DNA from: Prinia subflava
Taxonomy: Eukaryota > Chordata > Aves > Passeriformes > Cisticolidae
Reading direction: 5' to 3'
Assembly (NCBI RefSeq): GCF_021018805.1
Contig: NW_026960613.1
Location: 1,178,001 to 1,242,000 of the forward strand
Length of the DNA stretch: 64,000 nucleotides
Part shown: positions 44,006 to 53,780 of the stretch, in pieces
Layout: each line of letters begins with the position of its first letter
How positions within the stretch are numbered: the stretch's first letter is position 1
The notes under the pieces: model-generated
What the model saw: only the letters and a program-made list of their open reading frames with translations
What the model was told of the DNA's origin: nothing
Database searches by the model: none
Program-made: the position numbers and the translations under genes

Positions 44006-46229
44006 AAGAACAGTTCTCTTGTGGCTTTTTTAATTCTCACAAAAGCAGCTGCCCAGGAATCTGCAATTGTGAAGTCCCTCCCGTATCACCCAGCCTTCCC
44101 CTGGCTGCATATGGGCCATGTACTCAGGGGGTATCATTTTAAAGATGAACGGTTCCAAAACCAAAGGTTTTTCTTCATCTCTAGGAACAGAGATCTTTTC
44201 TCTTTCTAGGGGCAGATCATCTTCATCTCATCTCTTTCTCTGTTCAAGCTTCTAAGATCATAGCTACTTCAGTATTTACTTAGTCCACCACAAATGCCTT
44301 TGCTTATATCTGCAATCTGAACACTCTTATCATCTCCCCATACATATTTCCACGACTTAAAGAGATATTCTAGCATATTACAGTCTACTACCATAGCTCT
44401 CAAAAGATTTTCAGCCTAAAACCAAGGCATCTTCTCATTCTCTTCCATCTAAGATGTAACTGTTCCTTCACTGACTTTGATGTCTTCATATTATCTATCT
44501 ACATGTCTCCACTGTCTTTTCTCTCACTCAGAGAGGATTTAGTGTTTTGCAAGTTTCATCTGTCAAGAAAAAAGTTAACATTCTCCCAGGTCTGCAGAGG
44601 GCATGATGGTCCTTCCCTGGGTAGTGGCCAAAGATGGTAAAATCAGGCTGTGCCAAGCTGCGCCAGGATCCTGGGGGTCCCAGCCACACCCAAACTCCAG
44701 CTGGAGGGCCATCCTGCATGGCTGGGCCCCCTCCCCTCTGCCAGATGACTTAGTAGCGGCTGCCAGAGGTGTCTACAGTGAAGGATTCTTCAGAAAGCCA
44801 CGCCAGGGGGGAAGGAGGAAGGGCCTAGCTCCTGGCAGGGGCCACCTGGCCCGACTAGGCCTCCCGGGGCCACGATGGGGGGGGCAGCTTAGCGGCAGAA
44901 TGCTAGCAGCCGCTGGGCCTGATCGGGCCGGGACGAGGCTCTCCCTCCTCCCCTCCCCCTGTCTGGCAGTCACCGGGCCCAGGCCCAACCTGGGGCCTGG
45001 TGGGCTTCCCAGGAAGGAGCCTGGCCCCGGGCAGGGCCCAGCCAGCCCGGCCCCTGCAGCAAGGAGGGAGCCGGGCCCAATTGTTACCTGTTCCCAGGCC
45101 GGAAGGAAAAGAGAACTTCTCGGGATTTTATCCGATTTTTAACCTCTGTTTTCACAGAGGCGTGTCACCTTTCCAGTGGCCTTACCAGATGCCAATATTC
45201 AAAGCTAGTCACTGATTGGTTTTACTATAACTTTCTTGAAAAAATTACTTCCATGCAAAAACAGCACAATAGGTAAAGTAAAAGCTGTGCATGCAAGGAA
45301 AGCAAAAGAAATTAATTCTCTACTTCCCATTGGCAGTCAGGCGTTCAGCCATCTGCACTAAAGCAGGGCTCCATCATACATAATGGTTACTTGGGAAGAC
45401 AAATGCAGTAACTCCAAAATGTGTCTCTTTCATCCTTCTTTCTCTGCAGTTTTATTGCAAAGCAGAATGTCATATCATATGGAATATCCATTTCGTCAGT
45501 TGGGGTCAGCCATCCCAGCTGTTTCCCCTCCCAACTTCTTACCCAGGTCCAGCCTACTTACTAGGGGGTAGGGCAGAATGGGGAGAGAAAATACAACCCT
45601 CAACACTGTGCAAGCACTGTTCAGCCAAAACATGGGTATGTTATCAACACTGTTTTAGTCACAAATCTAAAAGACAACACCATTCATGCTGCTATGAAGA
45701 AAATAATCTCCATCTCTTTTTCCATACCATTTGCATAATATGCTTGAGTTGTACACTATCCAGTACATCTTCATTAACCACCATCCCATCTTCCCATCCC
45801 TTAGTATGCATACAGATATCATTCCCTTAGTCTATAGCCTCCCCCCAAAGTGTCCATAAAATGTCCATTCAGTTCACTTAGTCTGTAACCTGGGCTCTGT
45901 TATGGTGGTCACTTGAAAAAGAAGTAGAGCATTGTGTGGAGTAATTTGGCACCAAAGGCAGCTCAGACTGTGTCACTGCTGCACTTGCACTGCTTTTTGC
46001 AAAGCTCTTCCACCACTAGTTCAGGTGGTCCCTTTTATAGTACTACTTCTAGCATGCAACTCAAATAATGGGTTACAACAGTTTAATTACATATCCATTA
46101 CAATCTCTACCCCTGGTCCTTTTGGACCAGGCTATAGAGTTTTACATCACAATGAACTCTATGCCTTTCCCCCACTCCAGCATGGATTCTCCATGGGCTG
46201 CAGTCCCTTTGGAGGCATACCTGTTCTAG

Positions 46230-46550
46230 CATACACTTATCCACAGACCAGCCACTTCAACTCCAGCTCATACTGGAGTTCTTTCACGTCCAGTATGGCA
46301 GCACTAAACCATGGCATAATTTCATTCAGGCCGTGATAGTCCACTGATAGTCTCCACCCTCTGCCAGACTTTTGCAGGCCATATGGAACTATTCAAGAGT
46401 GATTGAGTATTACTGATTACTCCTTGGCTCTCCAATTGATGAATCAGCTTATGAAGGGGTACCGGGAAGTCGGTGCAATATTGCCACTAGTTCAATATCA
46501 TGGTAGCAATCTGCACCTGCTGCTCTTCAACACAGAGAAAACCCATAACA
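46230..46550 (-). pseudogene. ERVL-like RT N-terminal remnant
   Basis: Minus-strand reading shows a class III type RT entry: a short LHKLIHQLESQGVIS block (about 46410-46450), NSSIWPAKVW after it, and an ELQYELELK block near 46265. The catalytic palm is absent. Several stops are present. Confidence 0.65.
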
Positions 46551-46559
46551 GAAGGTCCT

Positions 46560-46990
46560 GCAAGTGGCCAGGCAAAGTAGACAGTTGTTTATCCTTCTTT
46601 GCATACACAGCAGCTACACCACAGGCCCACCACTACCCTTTTAGATCTTTGAAATACCCTCTCCTGAAACAGTCTATACCAAGGATACATGGAGTCTCCA
46701 GGTCAGTCACAATAGGATACTTCAGTCACTTATTCCCTGTGAGGCTCGCCCCAGCTTCAAACACAAATTGTTGTGATCCCCTTGTTATTCTACAAATTCA
46801 GATGGGTTTCATCCCCTTGGATCCTAATGGCATTAGGGTACACTGTACACCCATGTCCACCAAAACCTTATACTCCCATGGGTTTGATGTGCCAGGTCAT
46901 CGAATCCACACAGTCCAATAAAACCAGGTGACCCTTTCCTCTGCCTGACCACTCTGTTCTTGGTTGGAGCATTCATTATCCAACTCCTGT
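46560..46990 (-). pseudogene. ERVL-like protease remnant, active site altered
   Basis: The active-site block reads VLVDMGVQC (Asp codon at 46855-46857, minus): the usual Asp-Thr-Gly has become Asp-Met-Gly, and a frame break follows. The dimeric aspartic protease would not be functional. Confidence 0.65.
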
Positions 46991-47049
46991 AATTGTAAAC
47001 CAGAAGTCCCTTCATTAGGATCAGGAGGATCAACCTTTCTACTCTGGGG

Positions 47050-48618
47050 AATTGCTCAAGAGCAACTGGAGCAGTAATCTGTTCTGAATGGAGCTTTTCT
47101 GGCTGATACTTTTCCTTGCAACTCACATATGTAGTCTAGGTTTGAGGTAGGTGCAATGCTCCAGTTCATGTCTTCCCTGTGGTTGCAGAGCTAGAATCAC
47201 AGGTTGGCATATAGTGTGGACCCACAGTTCCCTTTCCCTTGAGCAGAGAAAAGCTGATTTCACATGGCACTCTTGATAGCCAAGACACCAAACTGTAAGG
47301 GTAAGGAGATAGGGATATTCTCTTAAGAGCACCAGAGCTGGCAGATCAGTTTTTCCACAGTTGGTGCATCAGTGTCTGTCTATTATCACCAGGGTGCTGG
47401 TGCACAACATTGGTGTGTTCCATAGAAGCTTCTGCCACATGGACTGGAAATACAGAACTTCATCCAGATCTTTGAAAGCCTGATTATTGTTCAGATTGCT
47501 GTAGGTCACCACCATCACCTCAGATACTGAATACCTTCCTCAAACATGGTCCTCTTGCCTCAGTAGTTTACAAGACTTGTCTTGAGGGAATACCTTGTCT
47601 TCATACTTGACAGGAGCCACTTCCAGAGACTGTGGATTGCTGCCCATCTTTTTGTCCCTTTGTTGATTTCATGGTCCCTTACTAGGGATCCCAGTTGCTG
47701 GTCTTGTCTACCTTCTATAATTCCTGACTGTTGGACCCAATATCCCAGCACTGGAGCAACCAGGTCATAATTTGCTCATCTGGCTGGTGGCCATAATCTT
47801 TCCACATATCTCTCAGTTCACTCTAGGACAGAAACCGTGTGATTTCTGATTCATTTATGATTTCAGTCTCTTCCCTCTCCTGTTCTTGTGACTACCCTGC
47901 TGCAGAACAGGCTGACTCTTCTGATTCTTCTTCCCGCTCTCCCCTCAGGAGGAGGCTTTTCTTCCATTACTAGACAAGTGGACCTCTGCTTCCATTGTTT
48001 TTTCTTGTCTATAGGAACAACTCTTATAGGTGAGAGTTAGATCTCTGGCTTAACTAGTGTCTGTATGTTCTAACATCCAGAGGCCCTCTTGAGCCCTTCA
48101 AGTGCTTAACATAGGTTCAGTAGGGGTAGAGCAGGCCCCAGCACAGTGCTAGAAGTTGTCTGATATAGACAAGGCATAATTTTGTTAGGTGTTCTGTTGC
48201 TTCCAAAGCATTACATGTCTGTTCAGGTTTCAAGTCCTATGTCATTGTAGGGGGGAACATTCTAGGTACCTGCCCAAGTTCTATACACCTTGCCACCCAT
48301 GACCCGTGTGCCTCAGAGCACACCCCTGTGTGGCATTTCAAATTAGCTGACTACCTTTTTGAAAAGCCAAAATTATATTCACAACACATACCAATATAAG
48401 CATTCAGATTACACAAGGATATTCCAGAAACCAGTCGTAACAAGGCAAGAAACGTCTACCACTGAGGAGAAGGTGCCATTCTTCATTTCCCCCACAAAAT
48501 GGCTTCCAGAGAAGAGGAAAAAGGTGCAATTGTTAATTGCCCCAGAGTCGGTTTCCAGAGTACTGGAACAATAGCAATGCATGGCACAAACAACAGATTC
48601 GTCTCAAGGCCAGTGCTA
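47050..48618 (-). pseudogene. ERVL-like gag remnant
   Basis: Assigned mainly by position between leader and protease. A degraded Cys/His-containing stretch near 47190-47310 could be the nucleocapsid knuckle. No continuous frame remains. Confidence 0.45.
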
Positions 48619-48867
48619 TTACCATAGCTCTCCCAGACCTAAGCTCAACAAAGTGACAAACAACACAGCAAGCTGCAAAAGCCAAAAGCAGCTATTAACA
48701 AGCACTAGAGTTTGAGGCAGAGCAAGAGATGGAACGTCATGAAGCAGATGATGTAACAAATAAACCAGTATCAAGAAAAAAAGGCAACATTGTGACCAGC
48801 AAGAGCAAGCAACAACTTGCCAAGTAATAACTAAACAGTTATAAGAACTACAAATGTAGTCTAGCAT
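48619..48867 (-). CDS. Small hydrophobic leader frame, unrecognised
   Basis: An 82-codon open frame starts 38 bp downstream of the primer-binding site, where gag is expected. It is rich in Leu, Val, Cys and Ser, with two or three membrane-like stretches (CLVITWQVVACSCW and a Leu-rich C-terminal half). It is open although gag and pol around it are broken. It may be untranslated leader sequence open by chance. I do not assign a function. Confidence 0.25.
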   Translation of the reverse strand: MLDYICSSYNCLVITWQVVACSCWSQCCLFFLILVYLLHHLLHDVPSLALPQTLVLVNSCFWLLQLAVLFVTLLSLGLGELW

Positions 48868-48904
48868 GCTCAGCTCAAATCTGTTGTTATCTAGAACCTC
48901 TCAA

Positions 48905-48922
48905 GCCCCACATTGGGCTCCA
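48905..48922 (-). other. Retroviral primer-binding site, tRNA-Lys-like
   Basis: The minus strand reads TGGAGCCCAATGTGGGGC, eight bases after the 5' LTR. It matches the tRNA-Lys1,2-type site at 16 of 18 positions. It sets the orientation of the provirus and the LTR boundary. Confidence 0.72.
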
Positions 48923-48930
48923 GAAACGAT

Positions 48931-49456
48931 TGTCATGGGTTGATTCCAGCCAGCATCTAAGCTCCCACCAAGTTGCTTGTTCACTCCTCCCAAGCAGCAT
49001 AAGTAAGAGAATCGGAAGGGCAAAATCAAGAAAAACTCATAGGCCATCATAAAGGTGGTTTAATAGGTGAAGTTATGTACCGAAGCAAAACAAAATAAGG
49101 AATTAATTTATGACTTCCCATTAGTAGGCAGATGTCCAGCCACTTCCAGTAAAACAGGGCCTCACCATGCATAAGAGGTATGTGGGAAATATCCCTTTGG
49201 TCATTTGGGGTCAGCTGTCCTGCTTGCATGCCCTCCCTACTCACCTTTTTTCAGAGGTGGAAGGAACAGCAGACAGCAGCTGAATAACAAAAAGGAGGAA
49301 AAAAAAAATAGAAAATGTCTACACTGAAAATACTGTTTAACAGTAGCCAAAATACCAGCATGTTAACAGCGCTGTTTTAGTTACAAATCCAAAACACAGC
49401 ACCATTCCAGCTACTATGAAAAAAATTAATTCCATACCAGACAAAACCAGTGCACA
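48931..49456 (-). mobile_element. ERVL-type 5' LTR of the provirus
   Basis: The minus strand starts TGTGCACTGGTTTTGTCTGG (49456 downward) and ends CAACCCATGACA at 48931, next to the primer-binding site. All ERVL landmarks are in order, including the AAATGACCAAAGGGATAT block. It is uninterrupted, unlike the 3' copy. Confidence 0.82.
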
Positions 49457-49789
49457 ATGCAAAATTTATTGTTTCCATTAAAAGCTAATGATAAAAAAGT
49501 GGAAGAAAACTGTTAGCGCTACACACTTTTTATTCAATGGTTTCAGGCTAAAGAAGTTAACTTTTTTTAAAAAAGGAAAAGAATAAACTGTGCATTTCCC
49601 TAATACCCTAATAGATAGAAGTAATCAAAGCAGGGTGTCATTCTACTGCCATCCATTTGTATTGTTAATGCTTTTAATAATTCCATCTCTTTTTCAGAGT
49701 AGAAAGACTGGAAAGAATTGGCAACTGACTTAAATATATGCAATTTTCTGCTAACTAGTACTGTCCCCTAGCTCTTTGTAGACACAATA
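49457..49789. other. RASA1 intron 19, unassigned
   Basis: AT-rich sequence between the provirus and the next LTR fragment; nothing recognised. Confidence 0.45.
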
Positions 49790-49985
49790 TATCAATTTTT
49801 TTTTTCTTCTTTCTCTGACCCTTTGGAGTCTATTTTGGCCCCATGACAGTAATTGGTGAGTGAACTTGCAATGGTCCTTATTTCAACCTTTTGTTATGTT
49901 TTCTCTCCCCTGTCCAACTAAGGAAGAAGAATGATAGAGTGGCTTGGTGGGTACCTGACATCACGCCAAGGTACACGCACCACAT
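49790..49985 (+). mobile_element. ERVL-type LTR 3' fragment, plus
   Basis: It contains only the last ~200 bp of the family: ggccccatgacagtaattggtgag, ctcccctgtccaacta, then a terminal ...gcaccaca. The 5' part is missing. Confidence 0.7.
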
Positions 49986-50038
49986 TTGCAAAAAAGCACA
50001 ATTCATGTTTTGGTTTTTTCTCTGTACCTATAACAGCC

Positions 50039-51345
50039 TGTCTTGGTTTAAAAGACAAATGTCTGCCAAGGAAGGCAGGAACCTTCCTAGAATGGAAAAG
50101 AAGACCCCTCCCTCCAGTTTATTATAACTCCAAAAATTATGGGGCTTTCAGGCAAAAAAAAAAAGGAGGAAAAGGAATAACAGTTCTTTACTGGAATATA
50201 TATTAAAAAAAAAAACCATCAGACCAAACAACAACACAATAACAGAAGTTTCCCACACACCTAGCACTAGGACTCCCCTTTGGTGTAGTTACGACCACAA
50301 CCAGCAGGGGGCTATGGCAGAGCCAGTGAGGTGAAAACTGCAGTGATTCACTTGCAGCCGGCAGGGAGTGCTAGTGGGCTCGGTCGAAGCAGAAAAGAGG
50401 TGCAAGGTTTCTGCCAGCTGGTGCCAGGAAGGAAGGAAGTAAATTGCTCCTTTTGCAAACTCACACTCAGCGTTCAATCTCAGCACTGCCAAGTAGCAGC
50501 CAGCAGAAGCAGGGTAAAACAGGCAGATTCGGTCGTAGTCCAAATCGCAGCGTAGCAAAAGTCCCTGAGCCAAATGCACAACTCCCACAGCACGCGGCTA
50601 CTCTCTCCAATCCCACACTGGAAGGAAGGCAGGCAGCCCCCAATCCCCAGCTGTTGTGATTTAGATTTAAGGGGGGTCCCCCGGGGAAGGTTCCCCGGGA
50701 GCCCCCCGGGCTCTAGGGACTGGGTATTCACATGCTGGCAGGTAAAGAGACTAGACGCTGGTGAGGTGCTGATGAGATGAGGGTTTATTCAGAGTCTTAC
50801 CCCGGGAAGGCAGCATGGTCATTGAGGGAGAGGGGGAAGGGAAGGAGAGAGAGGGAAGGGGAGAGGGATGGGGAGAGAGCAGTCTTCGGAGACAGCCAGG
50901 GCAAAAGAGAGGGAGCCTTGTCCGTTTGCACCCTTAACACAGAGGTTCAAAGTGGGCACAGTACGATTCTTTAGCCAACAGAGTTACAGATATACGATAC
51001 TGCAGGGAGGTTACAGACTTGAGATAAACCATACACTTTCCAGGGGTGAGCCAGAGCATACCATTTCCATAAAATGCAATTCCACACCCAGCAAGTCTCA
51101 GGCCAGCCCCAACACCTGTCCCAGCAATTTCTATGCTGCAATTTCTAAAAAAACTAACCCCAGCAGGAGAGCCAACCCCCCACTCAAAACTCCCCAAAGA
51201 CTTCACTGGAATTCCAAAGTCATCAGCCACTCTTGCTAACTCAATCACCTTCTAGTCATCCCGCAGGTGCCACCCCCTTCTTCTCCCAGGGTCTTTTTCA
51301 GATGACAGATGGGAAGAAATTCCCTGGAAAACCTAAGCCACAACA
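50039..51345 (-). mobile_element. LTR, 866 bp net, with nested LTR
   Basis: It runs tgtcttggttta to aagccacaaca, with a perfect 5-bp duplication cagcc (50034-50038 and 51346-51350). It is split by the ERVK-type LTR at 50652-51086. It belongs to the same general class as 2013-2657. Confidence 0.85.
50652..51086 (-). mobile_element. Solo LTR, 435 bp, ERVK-type, nested
   Basis: It runs tgttgtgattta to ttccaca, with a perfect 6-bp duplication cccagc (50646-50651 and 51087-51092). The minus strand has AATAAACCC (about 50788). It is the same family as 56392-56835. It contains a G/A-rich minisatellite-like tract (50825-50880). Confidence 0.9.
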
Positions 51346-51475
51346 CAGCCCCAAAGAATTTAGTCTTAGTACTGATTAGAATAAGATAAACCAATAAAAC
51401 ACTATTTTATGGTGCAATGTAAACCACAAACAGGAATTTTCAAGTACATATTTGAACAGAAGAGTGCAAACTTAC

Positions 51476-51591
51476 GGAGGCAGTATCTCTGCAGCCATGA
51501 ATATTTTCTCCACCAATTCTGAAAGTATACTGAGTAGATGTGCCAAATTAGTGTTTACATCTTCATTTTTTTCTAACTTCGAAGGATTTAA
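51476..51591 (-). CDS. RASA1: RASA1 exon 19
   Basis: 116 bp between acceptor GGTTTTAG and donor GTAAGTTT; it ends with a split Pro codon; human residues 830-868. The read is LNPSKLEKNEDVNTNLAH, then LLSILSELVEKIFMAAEILP. Changes from remembered human sequence are S to N, T to A, N to S and S to A. This is the GAP-domain insert and following helices. The exon lies 130 bp from the end of an LTR (51345). Confidence 0.94.
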
Positions 51592-52281
51592 CTAAAACCA
51601 AAAGGGAAAAAGACATAAGTTTTGTCTCTTGAATAGAACTACATATATAAATTGATAATATTTCACACTGAATACTATTTCAAAATAAATTAAATATTCT
51701 ACTGCTGTACAAATCTCATACTTGTATAGAAATTACAAATCTGTTTCAAGGGCTAGCCAGAAAACTAATGTGAAAAAGCAGTTTTTAAGTTCTAGTGCAC
51801 TACTATGCTTTTAACAGCACATTTAACACTATCCACAAGTACCTACTTTTTTCTAACTATGTATGTTTTCAACTTTTAATCCAGCATTCTGAGGACACAG
51901 CCCTCCCCTTTCCATAATTAGAGTTCAAGTGAAACAGAAGTTAGGAGAGTTGTTTTAGAAATAAAGATAGGATCTAACACAAGCAGTTAATGTAAGAAAA
52001 TTTAAAAATGAAACTTAGTTCAGACATTGACTTCTAGCATATCTGGAGCTTAAAACAAGTTATTTAAGGTAGGCTATTCAATAACTGCTACAACAGAACA
52101 TTCAACTGCTAAGGAATAAATACATAATTTAAAGAAATTTAAGTTTAAAAGCTTATTTAAAAGTGATGCTATGAACATTGTCCAAGCTCACATTTAGGAA
52201 AAATCCTCATAATCAGTTCAGTTCCAGTACTGAAATTATTTCTGAATGATTAATAAATGCTTCTAAAGCAAATAACCAGTA
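51592..52281 (-). other. RASA1 intron 18, unique part
   Basis: AT-rich intron; nothing recognised. Confidence 0.5.
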
Positions 52282-52287
52282 GATCAT

Positions 52288-52928
52288 TGTCAGAGTCCAG
52301 GACATCCCTCTGGCTACCCTGGATGGTCTGAGACCCTGGCAGAGGGGTCTGGGACCCTGGCACAGAGCCCAAAACAACACTGTCTTTGATCTCAGCCCAT
52401 GGAAAAAATTACCAACATTGCAGAAAGAACTACAGACCCCAAGAGTTTGATATAAATAGTAGTTAGTTTATCACAGGGTGCAAATGTAGAATTTGGGGTT
52501 TTTAGAATGGAGTCAGGGAAGGCAAGATGGAGGAATCAGGGTATGGCTCTGTCCTTCTTCCTTCTTGTTCTTGTCCTCTATCTTCTACTGTGGCGGGTCA
52601 CAAGGGATTGGTTTAGGATAGAAGTGACATGTCTAACATAGGTAGTAGGTATTGGCAATTAACTGTAAATAAAAAATACATTGTGGCTGATGGTTGGGTC
52701 AGAGAAAGGGTACAAAAGGTCTGAGCCCTCCCGACCTGGGAGAAGTCGCCTCATGCTCTTGCCGCACCAAGAACCTTGGCTAGGCGCTGAAAGAACTGAG
52801 AGATAAGAAATAATAAACAACTTTGAGAAACCTGAGCTGGCGAACACCGACTTTTTCTTCTGCTTCTGGCACGGGCTTTCAAGGAAAAGAGACTCTAACC
52901 AATATATCTTGGGAAAACCTACCTGAGA
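52288..52928 (+). mobile_element. Solo LTR, 641 bp, close to the exon 18 donor
   Basis: It starts tgtcagagtccagg and is bordered by gatcat on both sides (52282-52287 and 52929-52934). It has gtacaaaagg (about 52710) and aataataaac (52809) in plus orientation. It ends in cctgaga, not the usual CA, so the terminal bases may be mutated. It is antisense to RASA1 and lies in intron 18. Confidence 0.75.
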
Positions 52929-52981
52929 GATCATCATTTCAACAAATCAAAATTTGAAAAAAACATAGTTGAAGTTATCAC

Positions 52982-53124
52982 CTCACAGGACTGCTTGCTC
53001 TCCATTATCTTTAATATACTGTCTTTTAGTGCGTGATGAACAAAACGTGTTGCTGTGGCTTTCATATATTGCTCCATAAGTGTACTTGCTAAAGTGGTGG
53101 CACGAAACAAAGTAGTAGCTTCAT
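52982..53124 (-). CDS. RASA1: RASA1 exon 18, with the arginine finger
   Basis: 143 bp between acceptor TTTTTTCAG and donor GTGATAAC; the first two bases complete the Asp codon from exon 17; human residues 782-829. The read is EATTLFRATTLASTLM, then EQYMKATATRFVHHALK and DSILKIMESKQSCE. The Arg in LFRATT equals human R789, the finger that enters the Ras active site; it is present. One change (Q to R in ATATQFV) is seen against remembered human sequence. Confidence 0.95.
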
Positions 53125-53297
53125 CTGAAAAAAATAAAGTGTAAAGTTGGGAAAATGAGACAACAAAAAGCAGAGGGGAGAAATAAGCTGTGTTTAGTTT
53201 GATATCTGGTGCAATAAAGAGAGGAGACAGAAATGAAGACATAGGAGTCATTCCCTCCCCAGAGTTTCAGCTAATGTTAGTGTAATTAGTACAGTAC

Positions 53298-53457
53298 CTT
53301 CCATGCTTATTTCCCTGTCATTTAGTGTTCGTAACAATAGTGACTCAAGCTTTTCATGAAGAAATATCTTCAATAAAATCCCAGCCAACAGTGTTCTATC
53401 CTGGCCACAAACATGTGATAAGGCATAGACTACATGCATCTCTTTCTGGAGTATGAG
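53298..53457 (-). CDS. RASA1: RASA1 exon 17
   Basis: 160 bp between acceptor TTCTTTCAG and donor GTACTGTA; it ends with G of a split Asp codon; human residues 729-782. The read is LILQKEMHVVYALSHVCG, then QDRTLLAGILLKIFLHEK and LESLLLRTLNDREISME. Changes from remembered human sequence are L to M, S to G, R to K and C to R. It is the start of the GAP domain. Phase 0 continues from exon 16. Confidence 0.95.
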
Positions 53458-53607
53458 CTGAAAGAAAACCAAAACAATGTTCAGAAATTTGTGCTAAAAT
53501 AACAGTCGCCACAAATACAATTTAGCAACATCTGTGTTATTGAAGTTTCTTTAAAACAACAGAGAAAGTGAATTTTGACAGAAAAAATGAGGAAACAAAC
53601 TTAATAC

Positions 53608-53780
53608 CTCTTTAAACTCACTGTACTCCTCTTCTGGCATGATCTTCTCCATAGAATATCGTGCTCGAACACGCAAAGATCCTGGCTCAATACCTTTCAG
53701 TGGTATATGTGAACTGAGTTGAAACCACTCGTCTGTTGCATGTCCTTTCTGTAATCGGCTTAATTGGCAACGCATAAACA
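53608..53780 (-). CDS. RASA1: RASA1 exon 16
   Basis: 173 bp between acceptor TTCTTAAAG and donor GTATTAAG; the first bases complete the Leu codon of exon 15; human residues 671-728. The read is FMRCQLSRLQKGHATDEW, then FQLSSHIPLKGIEPGSL and RVRARYSMEKIMPEEEYSE. It covers the end of the C2 domain and the linker into the GAP domain. One L to Q change was noted. Exons 16-18 are tightly spaced and free of transposons. Confidence 0.95.

Larger units (their letters stand above)
41273..45268 (-). mobile_element. LTR element inserted in the ERVL LTR
   Basis: It is bordered by ataggt (41266-41271 and 45269-45274), a perfect 6-bp duplication. Excluding the nested LTR it is about 1.7 kb. The minus strand carries AATAAACC (about 41461). 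It contains a GC-rich part (44620-45110) with a long but featureless open frame. It could be a solo LTR or a deleted ERV. Confidence 0.65.
39756..45735 (-). mobile_element. ERVL-type LTR (probable 3' LTR of provirus), heavily interrupted
   Basis: ERVL LTR pieces lie at 39756-39846, 41217-41272 and 45269-45735, in the same order as the intact copy at 48931-49456. It is broken by a CR1 fragment (39847-41216) and by an LTR stack (41273-45268). It adjoins minus-strand ERVL gag-pol at its right end, so it is probably the provirus 3' LTR. No purine tract is obvious at the junction and no flanking duplication matches the 5' LTR side. Confidence 0.65.
45736..48904 (-). mobile_element. ERVL-like provirus internal region (gag, pro, partial pol)
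   Basis: Minus-strand order from the primer-binding site: leader and gag (about 48890-47050), protease (about 46990-46560), RT start (about 46550-46230), then a short unassigned stretch up to the 3' LTR. Most of pol (RT palm, RNase H, integrase) is missing or unrecognisable, so the provirus is internally deleted. Stops and frameshifts occur throughout. It lies in RASA1 intron 19, in the same orientation as the gene. Confidence 0.72.

Noticed and set aside
44603..45142. 179-codon open frame in GC-rich DNA
   Set aside because: The long frame is explained by low stop-codon frequency in GC-rich LTR sequence; no motif, splice context or start context supports a gene.
39756..49456. Provirus proven by matching target duplications
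   Set aside because: The bases left of 39756 (tgttc) and right of 49456 (atgca) do not match, so pairing of these LTRs rests only on orientation and the internal region.
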